Source: Mesorhizobium loti
Lineage (GTDB): Bacteria > Pseudomonadota > Alphaproteobacteria > Rhizobiales > Rhizobiaceae
Direction: 5' to 3'
DNA length: 64,000 nt
NCBI RefSeq assembly: GCF_002858745.1
Contig: NZ_PJRO01000022.1
Coordinates: 47,681-111,680 of the forward strand
The position numbers and the translations under genes are program-made. The notes under the pieces are model-generated. The model worked only from the letters and a program-made list of their open reading frames with translations. It did not search any database and was not told the origin of the DNA. Positions 8,423-17,255 of the stretch are shown piece after piece; the first letter of the stretch is position 1, and each line of letters starts with the position of its first letter.

Positions 8423-9235
8423 ATGTCCTGCAAAACAATCATCGTCAACCTGGCCGTGGATGCCGACCCCATGCCGACCGTGAAATTCGCAGCGGCAATT
8501 GCGGTGCATTTCGAAGCCCAACTGGTTGGCTTGGCCGCCGCAGACGTTCCACCCCTGGTGGCGACCGAAAAGGGTCTTGTCCATGAAGGGCAGATCATGG
8601 AGACGCGGCGCAGGGAACTGGAAAGGCGTCTGAGCGAATTGCGCCGCACCTTTGAAGACCTTGTTCCACCTTCGATCGCAGGTCGATGGATGCAGTATAT
8701 CCGAACTCCGACGAGCGCTCTCATCACAGCGGCGCGTTCGGCCGATCTTATCGTGACAGGCGATGACGCAGGAGACGACGCTTTCCGGGCGCTCGATATC
8801 GGAAGCCTTCTGCTGGGCGCAGGCCGTCCGGTTCTGCTGGCTGCAAAACACGCTGAACACGTGGCCGGTAAAACCGTGCTTGTTGCCTGGAAGGATTGCC
8901 GCGAAGCCAGACGAGCCCTCAGCGACGCGCTGCCTTTTCTGACCAGGGCCAGGGAGGTCGTCCTTGCAACCATGGCAGGCGAGCCAGGACAAGATGTTCG
9001 CGATAGCCTGGCCGACGCAGCGCTGTTTCTAAGGGGGCACGGAATCCTGGCCCGAACCGAGGTGCTGGTCGGCGAGACTGGCGGCCATCAGCTGGTGGAG
9101 TTCGCCCACATGATCGAGGCCGATCTGATCGTCTCTGGAGCTTACGGCCATAGCCGCCTCAGGGAGTGGGCTTTCGGAGGCATCACCCGCTCATTGATGG
9201 CCGAAACTGGCATCAATCGTTTCTTGTCGAACTGA
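8423..9235 (+). CDS. Tandem universal stress protein (UspA family)
   Basis: A 270-residue protein with two UspA-type halves. The second half ends with the nucleotide-loop pattern SGAYGHSRLREWAFGGITRSL, close to the G-x2-G-x9-G-S/T rule. The first half (KTIIVNLAVDADPMPTVKFA) lacks a complete loop. ATG 8423 follows a weak AAGGTG; an earlier in-frame codon at 8360 lies at the edge of the FixK-type box. It probably leads an operon with the MgtA-like ATPase 37 bp downstream. Two similar proteins lie at 22522 and 31254. Role inferred: stress survival under low oxygen. Confidence 0.88.
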   Translation: MSCKTIIVNLAVDADPMPTVKFAAAIAVHFEAQLVGLAAADVPPLVATEKGLVHEGQIMETRRRELERRLSELRRTFEDLVPPSIAGRWMQYIRTPTSALITAARSADLIVTGDDAGDDAFRALDIGSLLLGAGRPVLLAAKHAEHVAGKTVLVAWKDCREARRALSDALPFLTRAREVVLATMAGEPGQDVRDSLADAALFLRGHGILARTEVLVGETGGHQLVEFAHMIEADLIVSGAYGHSRLREWAFGGITRSLMAETGINRFLSN

Positions 9236-9272
9236 CTTGACGACACCCTAAAAGCGCGGCGGAAGGCAAATC

Positions 9273-11924
9273 ATGGCAAGCGAGGATGAATTCGTCCGGC
9301 CCCAGCCATACGTCGTCGACAGCGCCTACTGGTCGCTCGATCCAGATGTGTTGGTGCGCCAGCTGGGAAGTTCCCCGTCGGGCCTGTCGAATACCGAGGC
9401 GCAGTCGCGGCTTGCCAGCTACGGTCAAAACCTGCTGAGCGCACGTTCCGGTCCCACGGCATTTGCCGCATTTGCCCGTCAATTTCGCAGTCCGCTGGTT
9501 CTCATCCTTGTCTTCGCTGCCCTGATATCGGCTTTTGTGGGCGAGGGGCACGAAGCCGTCATCATCGGCGCGATTGTCCTGGCCAGCTGCCTCCTTTCCT
9601 TCTCGCAGGAATACAGCGCCTCGCGCGTCATGCAGGCGCTTCGGCAACGTATAGCGCGCCAGGCAAAGGTGCTGCGGGATGGGGTGGAATGCGCCATCAA
9701 AGTAGAGGACCTCGTTCCCGGCGATGTGATCAGCCTGTCGGCCGGGGATCTCATTCCCGCCGATGGCGTGATCGTGGAAGCCCGTGACTTCAACGTCAGC
9801 GAAGCGGCTCTAACGGGGGAAACTTTTCCTGTCGTCAAGTCGCCAGGCCGTAGCGCGGCCGAGGCAGGGCTGGCCAAGCGCACGAACGCGGTTTTTGCAG
9901 GGACGTCGGTTCGAAGCGGAACAGCCAGGGTGCTGATCGCGACAACGGGTGCCCGGACGGAGTTCGCGTCGATCGCCGAAGCGCTGGAACGAGCCGTGCC
10001 GGAGACGGATTTTGCCCGCGGGATCAGGCAATTCGGCCATCTGATGACCGAGATCATGCTGGTGATCGTCATGATGGTGTTCATCGCCAATCTGATGCTC
10101 CATCGACCATTGATTGAATCTTTGCTGTTTTCGCTTGCCCTGGCCGTTGGGCTGACACCCGAACTCCTGCCGGCGATCATCAGCGTCACCCTGGCTAAGG
10201 GCGCACGCACAATGGCTGCCAGCGGTGTCATCGTGCGTCGTCTCGATGCAATCGAGAATTTGGGCAGCATGGATCTGCTTTGCACCGATAAGACCGGAAC
10301 GCTGACGGAAGGCGTCATTCATCTGGACGCATGGTTCGATCTTGAAGGCAAACCGTCGAGCGAAATCCTGCTTTGGGCACAACTTAACGCGACGCTGCAG
10401 ACGGGGCTGAAAAACCCTCTCGATGAGGCGATAGCGGATACGCAACCCGTTGAAGGACTGTCAGCCTGGTCCAAGATCGACGAGATCCCGTACGACTTTA
10501 TTCGCAAGCGATTATCCGTGGTCGTGCGCGAGAGGGCTGGCGAACAGCTGCTCGTTTCCAAGGGCGCTGTCCAAAATGTGCTCGATGCATGCACCCTTGT
10601 GTGTGCCGCCGATGGTGTGAAACCTCTCGACCTGGCGCAGCGCCAGGCGATCGAGGACAAATTCCGGCTCTGGAGCGGGCAAGGTTACCGCGTCCTTGGC
10701 CTGGCAATCCGACGTTTCGGGGGGAGGGAGAGCTTTAGCCGCGAGGATGAGACCTTGCTGGCTTTCGCTGGGTTCCTGCTGTTTCTCGATCCGCCAAAGC
10801 AGGGCGTGCGCGAAACGCTGCAGGCTCTGGCCGATCGCGGGATCGAGGTGAAAGTCATCTCCGGCGACAACCGCTATGTCGCGGCGCATCTGGCTGAGGC
10901 AATCGGCCTGCGTTCAGACAGGATCCTGACCGGGGAGGACTTGGCGAAGCTGACCAAAAATGCCCTTTTCGCCAAGGTCCAGCAGATCGACCTGTTCGTG
11001 GAAATAGATCCCAACCAGAAAGAACGCATTGTCGAAGCGTTGCGTCGGCGTGGTCATGTCGTTGGCTATCTTGGCGACGGCATCAACGATGCGCCGGCAC
11101 TTCATGAAGCCGACATCGGCATCTCGGTCGACAGCGCTGTCGATGTCGCCCGTGAGGCCGCCGATATTATCCTGCTCAAGCGTGATCTGGGAGTTCTTGT
11201 GCGGGGCGTCGACGATGGTCGTAAGACGTTCGCCAACACGATGAAATACATCTCCATCACCACCAGCGCCAATTTTGGCAATATGATCAGCATGGCTGCA
11301 GCGTCGCTTTATTTGCCGTTCCTGCCGCTGCTGGCCAAGCAGATTCTGCTCAACAATTTCCTGTCGGATATCCCTTCGCTGGCCATTGCGGGCGACAATG
11401 TCGATCCCGATCAACTGCTACGACCCCGCCGTTGGAACATTCATTTTGTCAGGCGGTTCATGATCAGTTTCGGGCTCGTCAGCTCCATATTCGATCTCGC
11501 GACCTTTGCATTCCTGCTCTATGGCGTGCAGGCCAGTGCCTCTACGTTTCAGACCGGCTGGTTCGTGGAATCGGTGATGACGGAACTCGTGGTCCTGCTT
11601 GTCATTCGCACCCGCAAGACATTCTGGGCCAGCCGTCCCAGCCGGCTGCTCGTCGCGCTGGTTGCGGCGGTGGCTGCTGTTGTCGTCATCATTCCATACT
11701 CGCCTGTGGCGGCCTGGTTTGGTCTGATCCCGCTCCCTTTGCCGGTGTTGTTGGGCCTGCTTGCAATCACCGGCTGCTATGTCCTGGTTTCGGAAGCGAC
11801 CAAACATTGGCTTTTCGACCACGAGATCGACGGCAAGCACGGAGCAGGAAGTCCCCTTGGGACGCCCAATACAAAACGCATGGGGAGGGGCGTCGCGAGC
11901 CGGGCCCCGCAAAGGCGTAGATGA
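9273..11924 (+). CDS. mgtA: MgtA-like magnesium-translocating P-type ATPase
   Basis: An 883-residue P3B-type ATPase expected to import magnesium across the inner membrane. Visible motifs are the actuator NVSEAALTGETFPV, phosphorylation site CTDKTGTLTEG, the hinge LGDGINDAPAL and ISVDSAVDVAREAADIILL. Membrane helices are paired before and after the actuator and at the C-terminus. ATG 9273 is preceded by GGAAGG. Length is near normal for MgtA (about 900). It follows the stress protein by 37 bp and is probably cotranscribed from the FixK-type promoter at 8347. The C-terminus ends in a short basic tail (RMGRGVASRAPQRRR). Confidence 0.87.
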   Translation: MASEDEFVRPQPYVVDSAYWSLDPDVLVRQLGSSPSGLSNTEAQSRLASYGQNLLSARSGPTAFAAFARQFRSPLVLILVFAALISAFVGEGHEAVIIGAIVLASCLLSFSQEYSASRVMQALRQRIARQAKVLRDGVECAIKVEDLVPGDVISLSAGDLIPADGVIVEARDFNVSEAALTGETFPVVKSPGRSAAEAGLAKRTNAVFAGTSVRSGTARVLIATTGARTEFASIAEALERAVPETDFARGIRQFGHLMTEIMLVIVMMVFIANLMLHRPLIESLLFSLALAVGLTPELLPAIISVTLAKGARTMAASGVIVRRLDAIENLGSMDLLCTDKTGTLTEGVIHLDAWFDLEGKPSSEILLWAQLNATLQTGLKNPLDEAIADTQPVEGLSAWSKIDEIPYDFIRKRLSVVVRERAGEQLLVSKGAVQNVLDACTLVCAADGVKPLDLAQRQAIEDKFRLWSGQGYRVLGLAIRRFGGRESFSREDETLLAFAGFLLFLDPPKQGVRETLQALADRGIEVKVISGDNRYVAAHLAEAIGLRSDRILTGEDLAKLTKNALFAKVQQIDLFVEIDPNQKERIVEALRRRGHVVGYLGDGINDAPALHEADIGISVDSAVDVAREAADIILLKRDLGVLVRGVDDGRKTFANTMKYISITTSANFGNMISMAAASLYLPFLPLLAKQILLNNFLSDIPSLAIAGDNVDPDQLLRPRRWNIHFVRRFMISFGLVSSIFDLATFAFLLYGVQASASTFQTGWFVESVMTELVVLLVIRTRKTFWASRPSRLLVALVAAVAAVVVIIPYSPVAAWFGLIPLPLPVLLGLLAITGCYVLVSEATKHWLFDHEIDGKHGAGSPLGTPNTKRMGRGVASRAPQRRR

Positions 11925-12248
11925 CCGGCAGGTGCCTTTGACGCTCCACAGACAATGGCGGCTACGACCAACATTGTCTCCTGAGATCCGGTTCTTTCCA
12001 GACCAATTGAGATCGAGAAAGGCGGCTCAATCTCGGGTTACCGATGCCATCTCTTTTGCGGCAGCCGTGTGGGATGGCGCGCACCATCGCGCTTTGTTTG
12101 CCAGTTTTCGCATCACGAGTTCAGCAAGCCAGGATCGAACCCCGGGCGCATTGGATGTCACGTGCGTCTTCCCGGTGCTCTTCAGTCAGAAAAGAGCAGG
12201 CCGCGCTTGGTGGCGCGGCCTGCTGGCGATCATCTTTGGGTGGTGGAA
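11925..12248. other. Intergenic stretch between convergent genes
   Basis: The region separates the plus-strand ATPase from the minus-strand acetyltransferase. It contains the strong hairpin at 12195-12224. I see no gene; a 17-base T-arm-like sequence near 12132-12148 is not part of a complete tRNA. Confidence 0.5.
12195..12224 (-). terminator. Rho-independent terminator of the acetyltransferase
   Basis: AGCAGGCCGCGC and GCGCGGCCTGCT form a perfect 12-bp stem with a 6-base loop. Read on the minus strand it is followed at once by CTTTTCT, as expected for termination 25 bp past the GNAT stop codon. On the plus strand no T-run follows. Confidence 0.8.
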
Positions 12249-12764
12249 TTACATGGGCAATGGCGTGCCAAGTTTGCGCTCGACCAGGACAAGCGTTGGA
12301 TCATCGGGATCGGTCGAAACGGTAAAGCCCATGTCGCGCTCGAGTTCGATCGCGGCGTGGTTCTCACGGTTTTCAATCGACTGCAGCGTTTCGAGGCCGT
12401 GCTCCTGGCCAAAATCTGCGAGATGGCGCAGAAGCTCCCAGCCAATACCGAGATTTTTGCGGTCCTGACGAATGCAGATCGCGACCTCGCCGCGCTTGCC
12501 CGCCTTATCGCTGGCAAGCATCGCCACTGCGATCAGCCCACCGTCAGCGGAGAATGCAAGGAAGTTGTGAACGGCCGGGTCGTCGGAGCGGGTCATCGCC
12601 ACCAGCCGTTCATGAGATACTTCCTTCATCGTTCCCAGGAAGCGGAAGCGCAGATCCTCCGGGGTGACATGCGTGAAAAACTCGGCCACGACCGGCTCAT
12701 CATTGAGACGTGCGCGGCGGACTTCGAAACGAAATCCTGTGTGGGTCGTCAATGTGGTCTTCAT
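12249..12764 (-). CDS. GNAT family N-acetyltransferase
   Basis: A 171-residue acetyltransferase with the acetyl-CoA loop RQDRKNLGIGWELLRHLADF and an N-terminal segment EDLRFRFLGTMKEVSHERL. Both resemble the GNAT domain at the C-terminus of the acyl-CoA synthetase fusion at 17317. That likeness suggests a protein-lysine or small-molecule acetyltransferase of the Pat type. Start at 12764 (MKTTLTTHTG) is chosen because GGAGAAAG precedes it; 12785 is an alternative. It lies 46 bp downstream of fixK and is probably in its operon, ending at the terminator just downstream. Confidence 0.8.
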   Translation of the reverse strand: MKTTLTTHTGFRFEVRRARLNDEPVVAEFFTHVTPEDLRFRFLGTMKEVSHERLVAMTRSDDPAVHNFLAFSADGGLIAVAMLASDKAGKRGEVAICIRQDRKNLGIGWELLRHLADFGQEHGLETLQSIENRENHAAIELERDMGFTVSTDPDDPTLVLVERKLGTPLPM

Positions 12765-12810
12765 CGTCTTTCTCCAATGGTTCATCTGAGTTCATTGCGA
12801 TCAGGCGATT

Positions 12811-13458
12811 TCACTCACCCATGGCCCGCAGGGCGTCCCGTTTCAGCACCTCGACGCGACGAAGGCTCTCGAGACGGATGACACCCTTTTCCCTCAGCCG
12901 GCTGAAGACGCGCGACACGGTCTCGATGGTGAGGCCGAGATAGTCTCCAATGTCGATGCGAGACATCGGCAAATCTATGTGGCGCAGGTCTCCCTGGCGT
13001 TCGGCCATGTCGAGCAGGAAAGCGGCGACGCGTTCAATCGCATTTTGGCGACCGAGCACGAGCAGATGTTCCTGTGCGCTGGTCAGTCCCTTGAGCGCCA
13101 GCGGCAGAAGCTGATGCGACAAATCCGTGCCCGAGCCAATGCGGAAAACGCGCAGTCCGCTCGCATTGACCGCTTCGGCGAAGAAATGGTGCATGGTGTC
13201 GCCTTCAAAGCCGAAGGTTTCGCCTGCAAAATGAAAGGCACTGATCTGCCTGCGCCCATCGGCAAGGAGCCGGTACACGCGAACCGCGCCGAACTCGACT
13301 TGATAGATGGCTCTGGTCTTTTCGCCCTGGGCATAGATTTCCGAACCGGCCGAAAAGAAGCTCACCGGTTGAGCTACCGGTCCATCGAGGAACGCCAATG
13401 GCGTTTGCCGGGGAAGAAGAGGCGGCAGTTCAATCTTGAGGGAAGCTTTTGCATACAT
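12811..13458 (-). CDS. fixK: FixK-type CRP/FNR transcription regulator
   Basis: A 215-residue CRP/FNR-family protein: cyclic-nucleotide-like barrel (about 30-130) and helix-turn-helix (about 160-195). The recognition helix carries E179-x2-S182-R183 (ETVSR), which reads TTGA half-sites in FNR and FixK. It contains no cysteine at all. It therefore has neither the FNR iron-sulfur ligands nor the redox cysteine of Bradyrhizobium FixK2, so oxygen control should come from FixLJ. A FixJ-box match lies 78-91 bp upstream of the start. The many TTGAn-N4-nTCAA sites in this window are its likely targets. Whether it is FixK or a paralogue needs phylogeny. Confidence 0.88.
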   Translation of the reverse strand: MYAKASLKIELPPLLPRQTPLAFLDGPVAQPVSFFSAGSEIYAQGEKTRAIYQVEFGAVRVYRLLADGRRQISAFHFAGETFGFEGDTMHHFFAEAVNASGLRVFRIGSGTDLSHQLLPLALKGLTSAQEHLLVLGRQNAIERVAAFLLDMAERQGDLRHIDLPMSRIDIGDYLGLTIETVSRVFSRLREKGVIRLESLRRVEVLKRDALRAMGE

Positions 13459-13535
13459 GGCTGTGGTCCCGGTGAACTTTGTGACAACAGCAATTGCGCA
13501 AATCTCGACCCATCGAAATTCGTTACTATCCGTAA

Positions 13536-13549
13536 GGGAAACTACCTAG
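13536..13549 (-). promoter_or_regulatory. Candidate FixJ-binding site upstream of fixK
   Basis: The minus strand reads CTAGGTAGTTTCCC, close to the FixJ consensus kTAmGTAGTTTCCC known from the Sinorhizobium fixK promoter. It sits 78-91 bp upstream of the fixK start on the correct strand, leaving room for a promoter with the site near -55. This links fixLJ (6078-8337) to fixK within the window. Confidence 0.7.
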
Positions 13550-13593
13550 CGCGTCAGAAGCCTGTTCAGCTGTTCTCGTGCTGGCAGCGTTGC

Positions 13594-13607
13594 TTGATAA
13601 CGATCAA
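13594..13607 (+). promoter_or_regulatory. Perfect FixK/FNR box
   Basis: TTGATaacgATCAA is a perfect palindrome matching the full consensus. Its centre is about 61 bp upstream of the small-protein ATG at 13662, which gives a -41.5 promoter with a 20-base leader containing AAGGAG. It also lies about 140 bp upstream of fixK. Confidence 0.8.
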
Positions 13608-13661
13608 GGCGCGTAGGGCTTGGCGCTGCGATGCTGGGGCAGGATAAAAAGGAGCCTGATC

Positions 13662-13832
13662 ATGTCAGCCGGTATCATCGTCATCTATGCTGCACTGCTG
13701 GGGCTTGCCTATCTGGCCGGTGCAGGGCTCTACTTCGGAATGATCGGCACGGACGAACGCGACCGCCCGGCAAATTTTCGTTTCGAGCGCGACCTGCTGC
13801 TTCAACAGGCAAGAACGCGGCGCCGGCGATAA
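13662..13832 (+). CDS. Small single-span membrane protein, 56 aa
   Basis: A short protein with one hydrophobic N-terminal helix (IIVIYAALLGLAYLAGAGLY) and a charged, arginine-rich tail ending ARTRRRR. A strong ribosome-binding site (AAGGAG) precedes ATG 13662, and a perfect FixK box lies 61 bp upstream, so it is likely a real gene expressed under low oxygen. I recognise no family. Size and topology would suit a small subunit or modulator of a membrane complex, but that is speculation. The dehydrogenase at 13908 follows 75 bp downstream and may be cotranscribed. Confidence 0.65.
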   Translation: MSAGIIVIYAALLGLAYLAGAGLYFGMIGTDERDRPANFRFERDLLLQQARTRRRR

Positions 13833-13907
13833 TCAAGCCCGCCATGGACTTCGGGTTTGTCCAGTGACCGACACATTGGTTGGCTTTGCCAGGACGCGGA
13901 CAATGTG

Positions 13908-14891
13908 ATGAAGGCGATGGTGCTGCAGAAGCCGCGTACACCGCTGGTTCTCGTCAATCGCCCTGATCCGGTTCCGGGGCCCGGCGAGATCAGGGTGAAG
14001 GTTGAAGCATGCGCTGTCTGCCGAACCGATCTGCACGTGGTGGATGGCGATTTGCCTGATCCGAAGGTGCCACTCGTGCCCGGTCATGAAATCGTTGGTA
14101 TCGTCGATCTGGTGGGCGAAGGCGTGTCATCGAACCGGCTTGGCCGGCGGGTGGGCGTTCCCTGGCTCGGGCGCACATGCGGGCACTGCGCCTATTGTGC
14201 TGCGCGGGCGGAAAATCTCTGCGACCAACCGCTGTTCACCGGCTACACGCGCGATGGCGGTTTTGCCAGTCACGTCATAGCCGACGCAGCCTTCGCATTC
14301 GATCTGGATGCTGCAGCAGATCCTGTCGCTCTGGCACCGTTGCTTTGTGCCGGCCTGATCGGTTGGCGCTGCCTGAAGAAGGCAGGCGAGGGGCAACGCC
14401 TGGGACTCTACGGCTTTGGGGCGGCTGCACACATCGTCACGCAGGTGGCGCTTTGGCAGCGGCGCAGGATTTTCGCCTTTACGCGCGCGGGCGACCGCCA
14501 GGCGCAAGAATTTGCGCGCTCACTAAGCGCGGAGTGGGCAGGCGCATCCGACGAATTGCCACCCGTCGAGCTCGATGCCGCGATCATCTTCGCCCCAGTT
14601 GGCGAATTGGTACCTGCGGCGTTGCGGGCAGTGCGCAAAGGCGGGCGCGTGGTTTGCGGGGGCATTCATATGAGCGATATCCCGTCGATGCCGTACGAGC
14701 TGCTTTGGCAAGAAAGAGAGGTGCTTTCGGTGGCGAACCTGACGCGTAGCGATGCACGGGAGTTTTTCCCAATTGCGCAACAGGCGGGGGTCAGCACCTA
14801 CACCACGACGTATCGACTTGAAGACGCGAACCAGGCGCTCGATGATCTGCGCATGGGCCGGCTTAGTGGGGCTGCGGTGCTGCAGCCCTAA
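13908..14891 (+). CDS. Zinc-dependent alcohol dehydrogenase
   Basis: A 327-residue medium-chain dehydrogenase. Catalytic zinc ligands appear in ACAVCRTDLHVVDG and in GHE (VPGHEIVGIV). The structural zinc site is the four-cysteine lobe CGHCAYCAARAENLC. The nucleotide-binding turn is LGLYGFGAAAHI (GxGxxx). It resembles the AdhP-like group often found in low-oxygen islands with universal stress proteins. Start at ATG 13908. It probably oxidises or reduces an alcohol/aldehyde with NAD(P); the substrate is not evident. It shares the FixK-type promoter region at 13594 with the small membrane protein and converges with the metal ATPase. Confidence 0.85.
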   Translation: MKAMVLQKPRTPLVLVNRPDPVPGPGEIRVKVEACAVCRTDLHVVDGDLPDPKVPLVPGHEIVGIVDLVGEGVSSNRLGRRVGVPWLGRTCGHCAYCAARAENLCDQPLFTGYTRDGGFASHVIADAAFAFDLDAAADPVALAPLLCAGLIGWRCLKKAGEGQRLGLYGFGAAAHIVTQVALWQRRRIFAFTRAGDRQAQEFARSLSAEWAGASDELPPVELDAAIIFAPVGELVPAALRAVRKGGRVVCGGIHMSDIPSMPYELLWQEREVLSVANLTRSDAREFFPIAQQAGVSTYTTTYRLEDANQALDDLRMGRLSGAAVLQP

Positions 14892-14918
14892 TCCGATGAC
14901 AGTTTGTGTGCCTTGTTT

Positions 14919-16772
14919 TCAGGAACGCTCTGAACGCTCACCACCAAGAGCGCGGAGGGCATTGAGGATCACAGCGACATCGATGCCCTCCTGGAGCAAT
15001 GCCCCGGCAACCGGCGTGATCATGCCCAAGGCAGCCATGATCATCGCCACGGCCGAGAGGGCCAGTCCAACCGTGATGCTCTGCAGCGCGATCGCGCGCG
15101 TACGCTTGGCGATCAGCAAGGCATCTGCAACCGGCAGCAGCCTGTCGGTGAGAATCACGACATCGGCGGCCTCGGATGAGATGGTTCCACCGCGAGCCGC
15201 CAAGGCGATACCGACATCGGCGGCGGCGAGGGCAGGAGCGTCGTTGATCCCGTCGCCGACCATCATTGTCGGCGCGAGACGCTTTTCGGTTTCGACGGTA
15301 CTGACTTTGTCTGCGGGTGTGGCCTTGGAGATCGTGGCATCGAGGCCGAGCGAAGCCGCAACGTTGTTGGCCGCCGTGTCATCGTCGCCAGTAAGCAGGA
15401 TAATCCTGTTCATACCCTGGCCTCGCAAGGCGCCTAGCGTGTCACGGACATCTGGACGGAGTGTGTCTGCGAAAGTGAATATCCCGGCAAGCTCGCCATC
15501 CAGTGTCAGGAAGACCCTGAGCACCGCAGCGTTTCGATGTCGCTGTTCGCCGTTCTTGGCCCAATGCGGCAGTGGTTCGTCAGCGAGGACAAGCGACCGT
15601 GAGCCCGCCGCCACGGCTATGCCATCGACCTGTCCCACAAGGCCTTCCCCGCGGTGTTCGCGAACCTGGTGCGGTTGGCAAAGCTCAAGATCCTTTTGGC
15701 GCGCGAGACGGATGATGGAATTTGCAAGGACATGGTGCGACGCCTGCTCCAGCGAAGCCAGCAGCCGCAGTAGTTCGTCAGCGCGCTGATGAGGGGCAAG
15801 GTCGATCTCGATGAGTTCTGCGCCGCCAATCGTCAACGTGCCGGTCTTGTCGAAGATGGCGGTCCTTATTCTGGCAAGCGCCTCCAGAGCGGTGCTGCCC
15901 TTCATCAAAATACCAGCACGTGCGGCACGGGACACGCCGCCGATAAATGCAACCGGGGCTGCGAGGATCAGCGGGCAGGGCGTTGCCACCACCAGGACCG
16001 CCAGGGCCCGGATCGGATCATTGGAAAGGTACCAGGCAACCGCGGCAACCAGCAAGGTGAGTGGAAGCAGCAACAGGGCGAGACGGTCCGCGATGCGGAT
16101 GAAGGGCGCCTTGGCGGTTTGCGCAGCCGCGACCATACGCATGATCGCAGCATAAGTGCTTTCCTCGGCCGTCGTCGAGGCGCGCATAGAAAAGGTCTCT
16201 CCGGCGTTAACGGTACCGCTGCGCAGAGAATCCGTGGCCGCGCGTCGTACCGGAAGCGGCTCTCCCGTGACGGCGGATTCGTCAAGCAAGGCTGATACGT
16301 CGATCAGTGTTCCGTCGACGGGAAGCAATTCGCCGGCGCGTACCAACAACTCGTCACCGATGGCGACCTGATCGACGGAAATCGTCTCTGTTCCGGTCGT
16401 CGATTTTCGATGCGCCACGCGTGGAGCGCGGTCGACCAAAGCCTGCAGGCTTCGTTCTGCGCGGCCGCGCGCAAAATCCTCCAGTACGGTGCCGCCGGCA
16501 TACATGATTGCAACGACTATGGCCGCCAGCGACTGCCCAAGAACCAGTCCCGCCGACATCGAAACGAGCGCTATCGCATCGACACCCATGCGGCCGATCC
16601 ACAAGTCGCGTAGGATCGATATGGCCAACATGGTAACGATGGGCAGGGTTGCAATCGTCCAGATTGATGCTGGCTGAATCGGGCCTCGTCCTGCTGACCA
16701 GATGGCAAGTCCACACACGAGCCCAAGAACCGCCATGCCGAAAAGTGCGCGCCGAACAATCCGCTCGTTCAT
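14919..16772 (-). CDS. P1B-type heavy-metal ATPase with TPCPL motif
   Basis: A 617-residue metal-transporting P-type ATPase. It has actuator DESAVTGEPLPV, membrane motif VATPCPLILAAP, phosphorylation site FDKTGTLTIGG and hinge VGDGINDAPAL. There is no N-terminal metal-binding domain. TPC instead of CPC or SPC points to the little-studied P1B-5 group (nickel/iron export, as proposed for Sinorhizobium Nia), but the C-terminal haemerythrin domain of Nia is absent. Start at ATG 16772, with GAAGG just upstream overlapping the end of the DUF302 gene. Cotranscribed with that gene. Metal specificity is an inference. Confidence 0.8.
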   Translation of the reverse strand: MNERIVRRALFGMAVLGLVCGLAIWSAGRGPIQPASIWTIATLPIVTMLAISILRDLWIGRMGVDAIALVSMSAGLVLGQSLAAIVVAIMYAGGTVLEDFARGRAERSLQALVDRAPRVAHRKSTTGTETISVDQVAIGDELLVRAGELLPVDGTLIDVSALLDESAVTGEPLPVRRAATDSLRSGTVNAGETFSMRASTTAEESTYAAIMRMVAAAQTAKAPFIRIADRLALLLLPLTLLVAAVAWYLSNDPIRALAVLVVATPCPLILAAPVAFIGGVSRAARAGILMKGSTALEALARIRTAIFDKTGTLTIGGAELIEIDLAPHQRADELLRLLASLEQASHHVLANSIIRLARQKDLELCQPHQVREHRGEGLVGQVDGIAVAAGSRSLVLADEPLPHWAKNGEQRHRNAAVLRVFLTLDGELAGIFTFADTLRPDVRDTLGALRGQGMNRIILLTGDDDTAANNVAASLGLDATISKATPADKVSTVETEKRLAPTMMVGDGINDAPALAAADVGIALAARGGTISSEAADVVILTDRLLPVADALLIAKRTRAIALQSITVGLALSAVAMIMAALGMITPVAGALLQEGIDVAVILNALRALGGERSERS

Positions 16773-16784
16773 AGGAAGCAACCT

Positions 16785-17171
16785 TCAGAGCTCACGAATC
16801 GCTTTCTCCAGCAACTCCCGAACATCTTCGGCGATGATGGCGAGTCTTGGATTGGCGATGACGCCCATTGCGACGACGGGATCCACCGCTGCTACCTCAA
16901 CCTCGCCCGGTGTCAGCTCGGTCACAATCACGTTGCAGGGCAGCAGGGCGCCGATCTTGTCTTGCGCTTGCAGAGCGCGCCACGCGAAATGCGCATTGCA
17001 AGCGCAGAGGATCACATAAGGCCTGAAGTCCTCGCCAAGCTTGGCCCTCATCGTCTCCTGGACGTCGATCCTGGTCAGCACGGCAAAGCCTTTGCCTGCC
17101 AGCTTCTGGGCGATGAGGTCGATCGCCTCTGCAAACGGCATGGCGAGATTTTTGCTGAAATAGTAGCCCAT
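16785..17171 (-). CDS. DUF302 family protein
   Basis: A 128-residue cytoplasmic protein of the DUF302 family. It shows the typical opening MGYYFSKNLAMPFAEAIDLI, the motif GFAVLTRIDVQETMRAKLG and the paired cysteines in ILCACNAHFA and LLPCNVIV. The function is unknown; members often accompany metal or sulfur genes. Start at ATG 17171 with AAGGAGC at good spacing. It lies 12 bp ahead of the P1B ATPase on the same strand, so the pair is an operon. The degenerate FixK-type box at 17256 is about 90 bp upstream. Confidence 0.85.
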   Translation of the reverse strand: MGYYFSKNLAMPFAEAIDLIAQKLAGKGFAVLTRIDVQETMRAKLGEDFRPYVILCACNAHFAWRALQAQDKIGALLPCNVIVTELTPGEVEVAAVDPVVAMGVIANPRLAIIAEDVRELLEKAIREL

Positions 17172-17255
17172 CGAATGCTCCTTCGACGATCGCCCACGCA
17201 ATAGACCGACGGGTGAGCGTTGCATCGCAGCTAACCGGAAGAAGCCGACGATGCC

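Noticed and set aside
12130..12150. T-arm-like sequence on the minus strand (CCGGGGTTCGATCCTGG)
   Set aside because: No D-arm, anticodon arm or acceptor stem can be paired around it, so it is not a tRNA and is too short to call a remnant.
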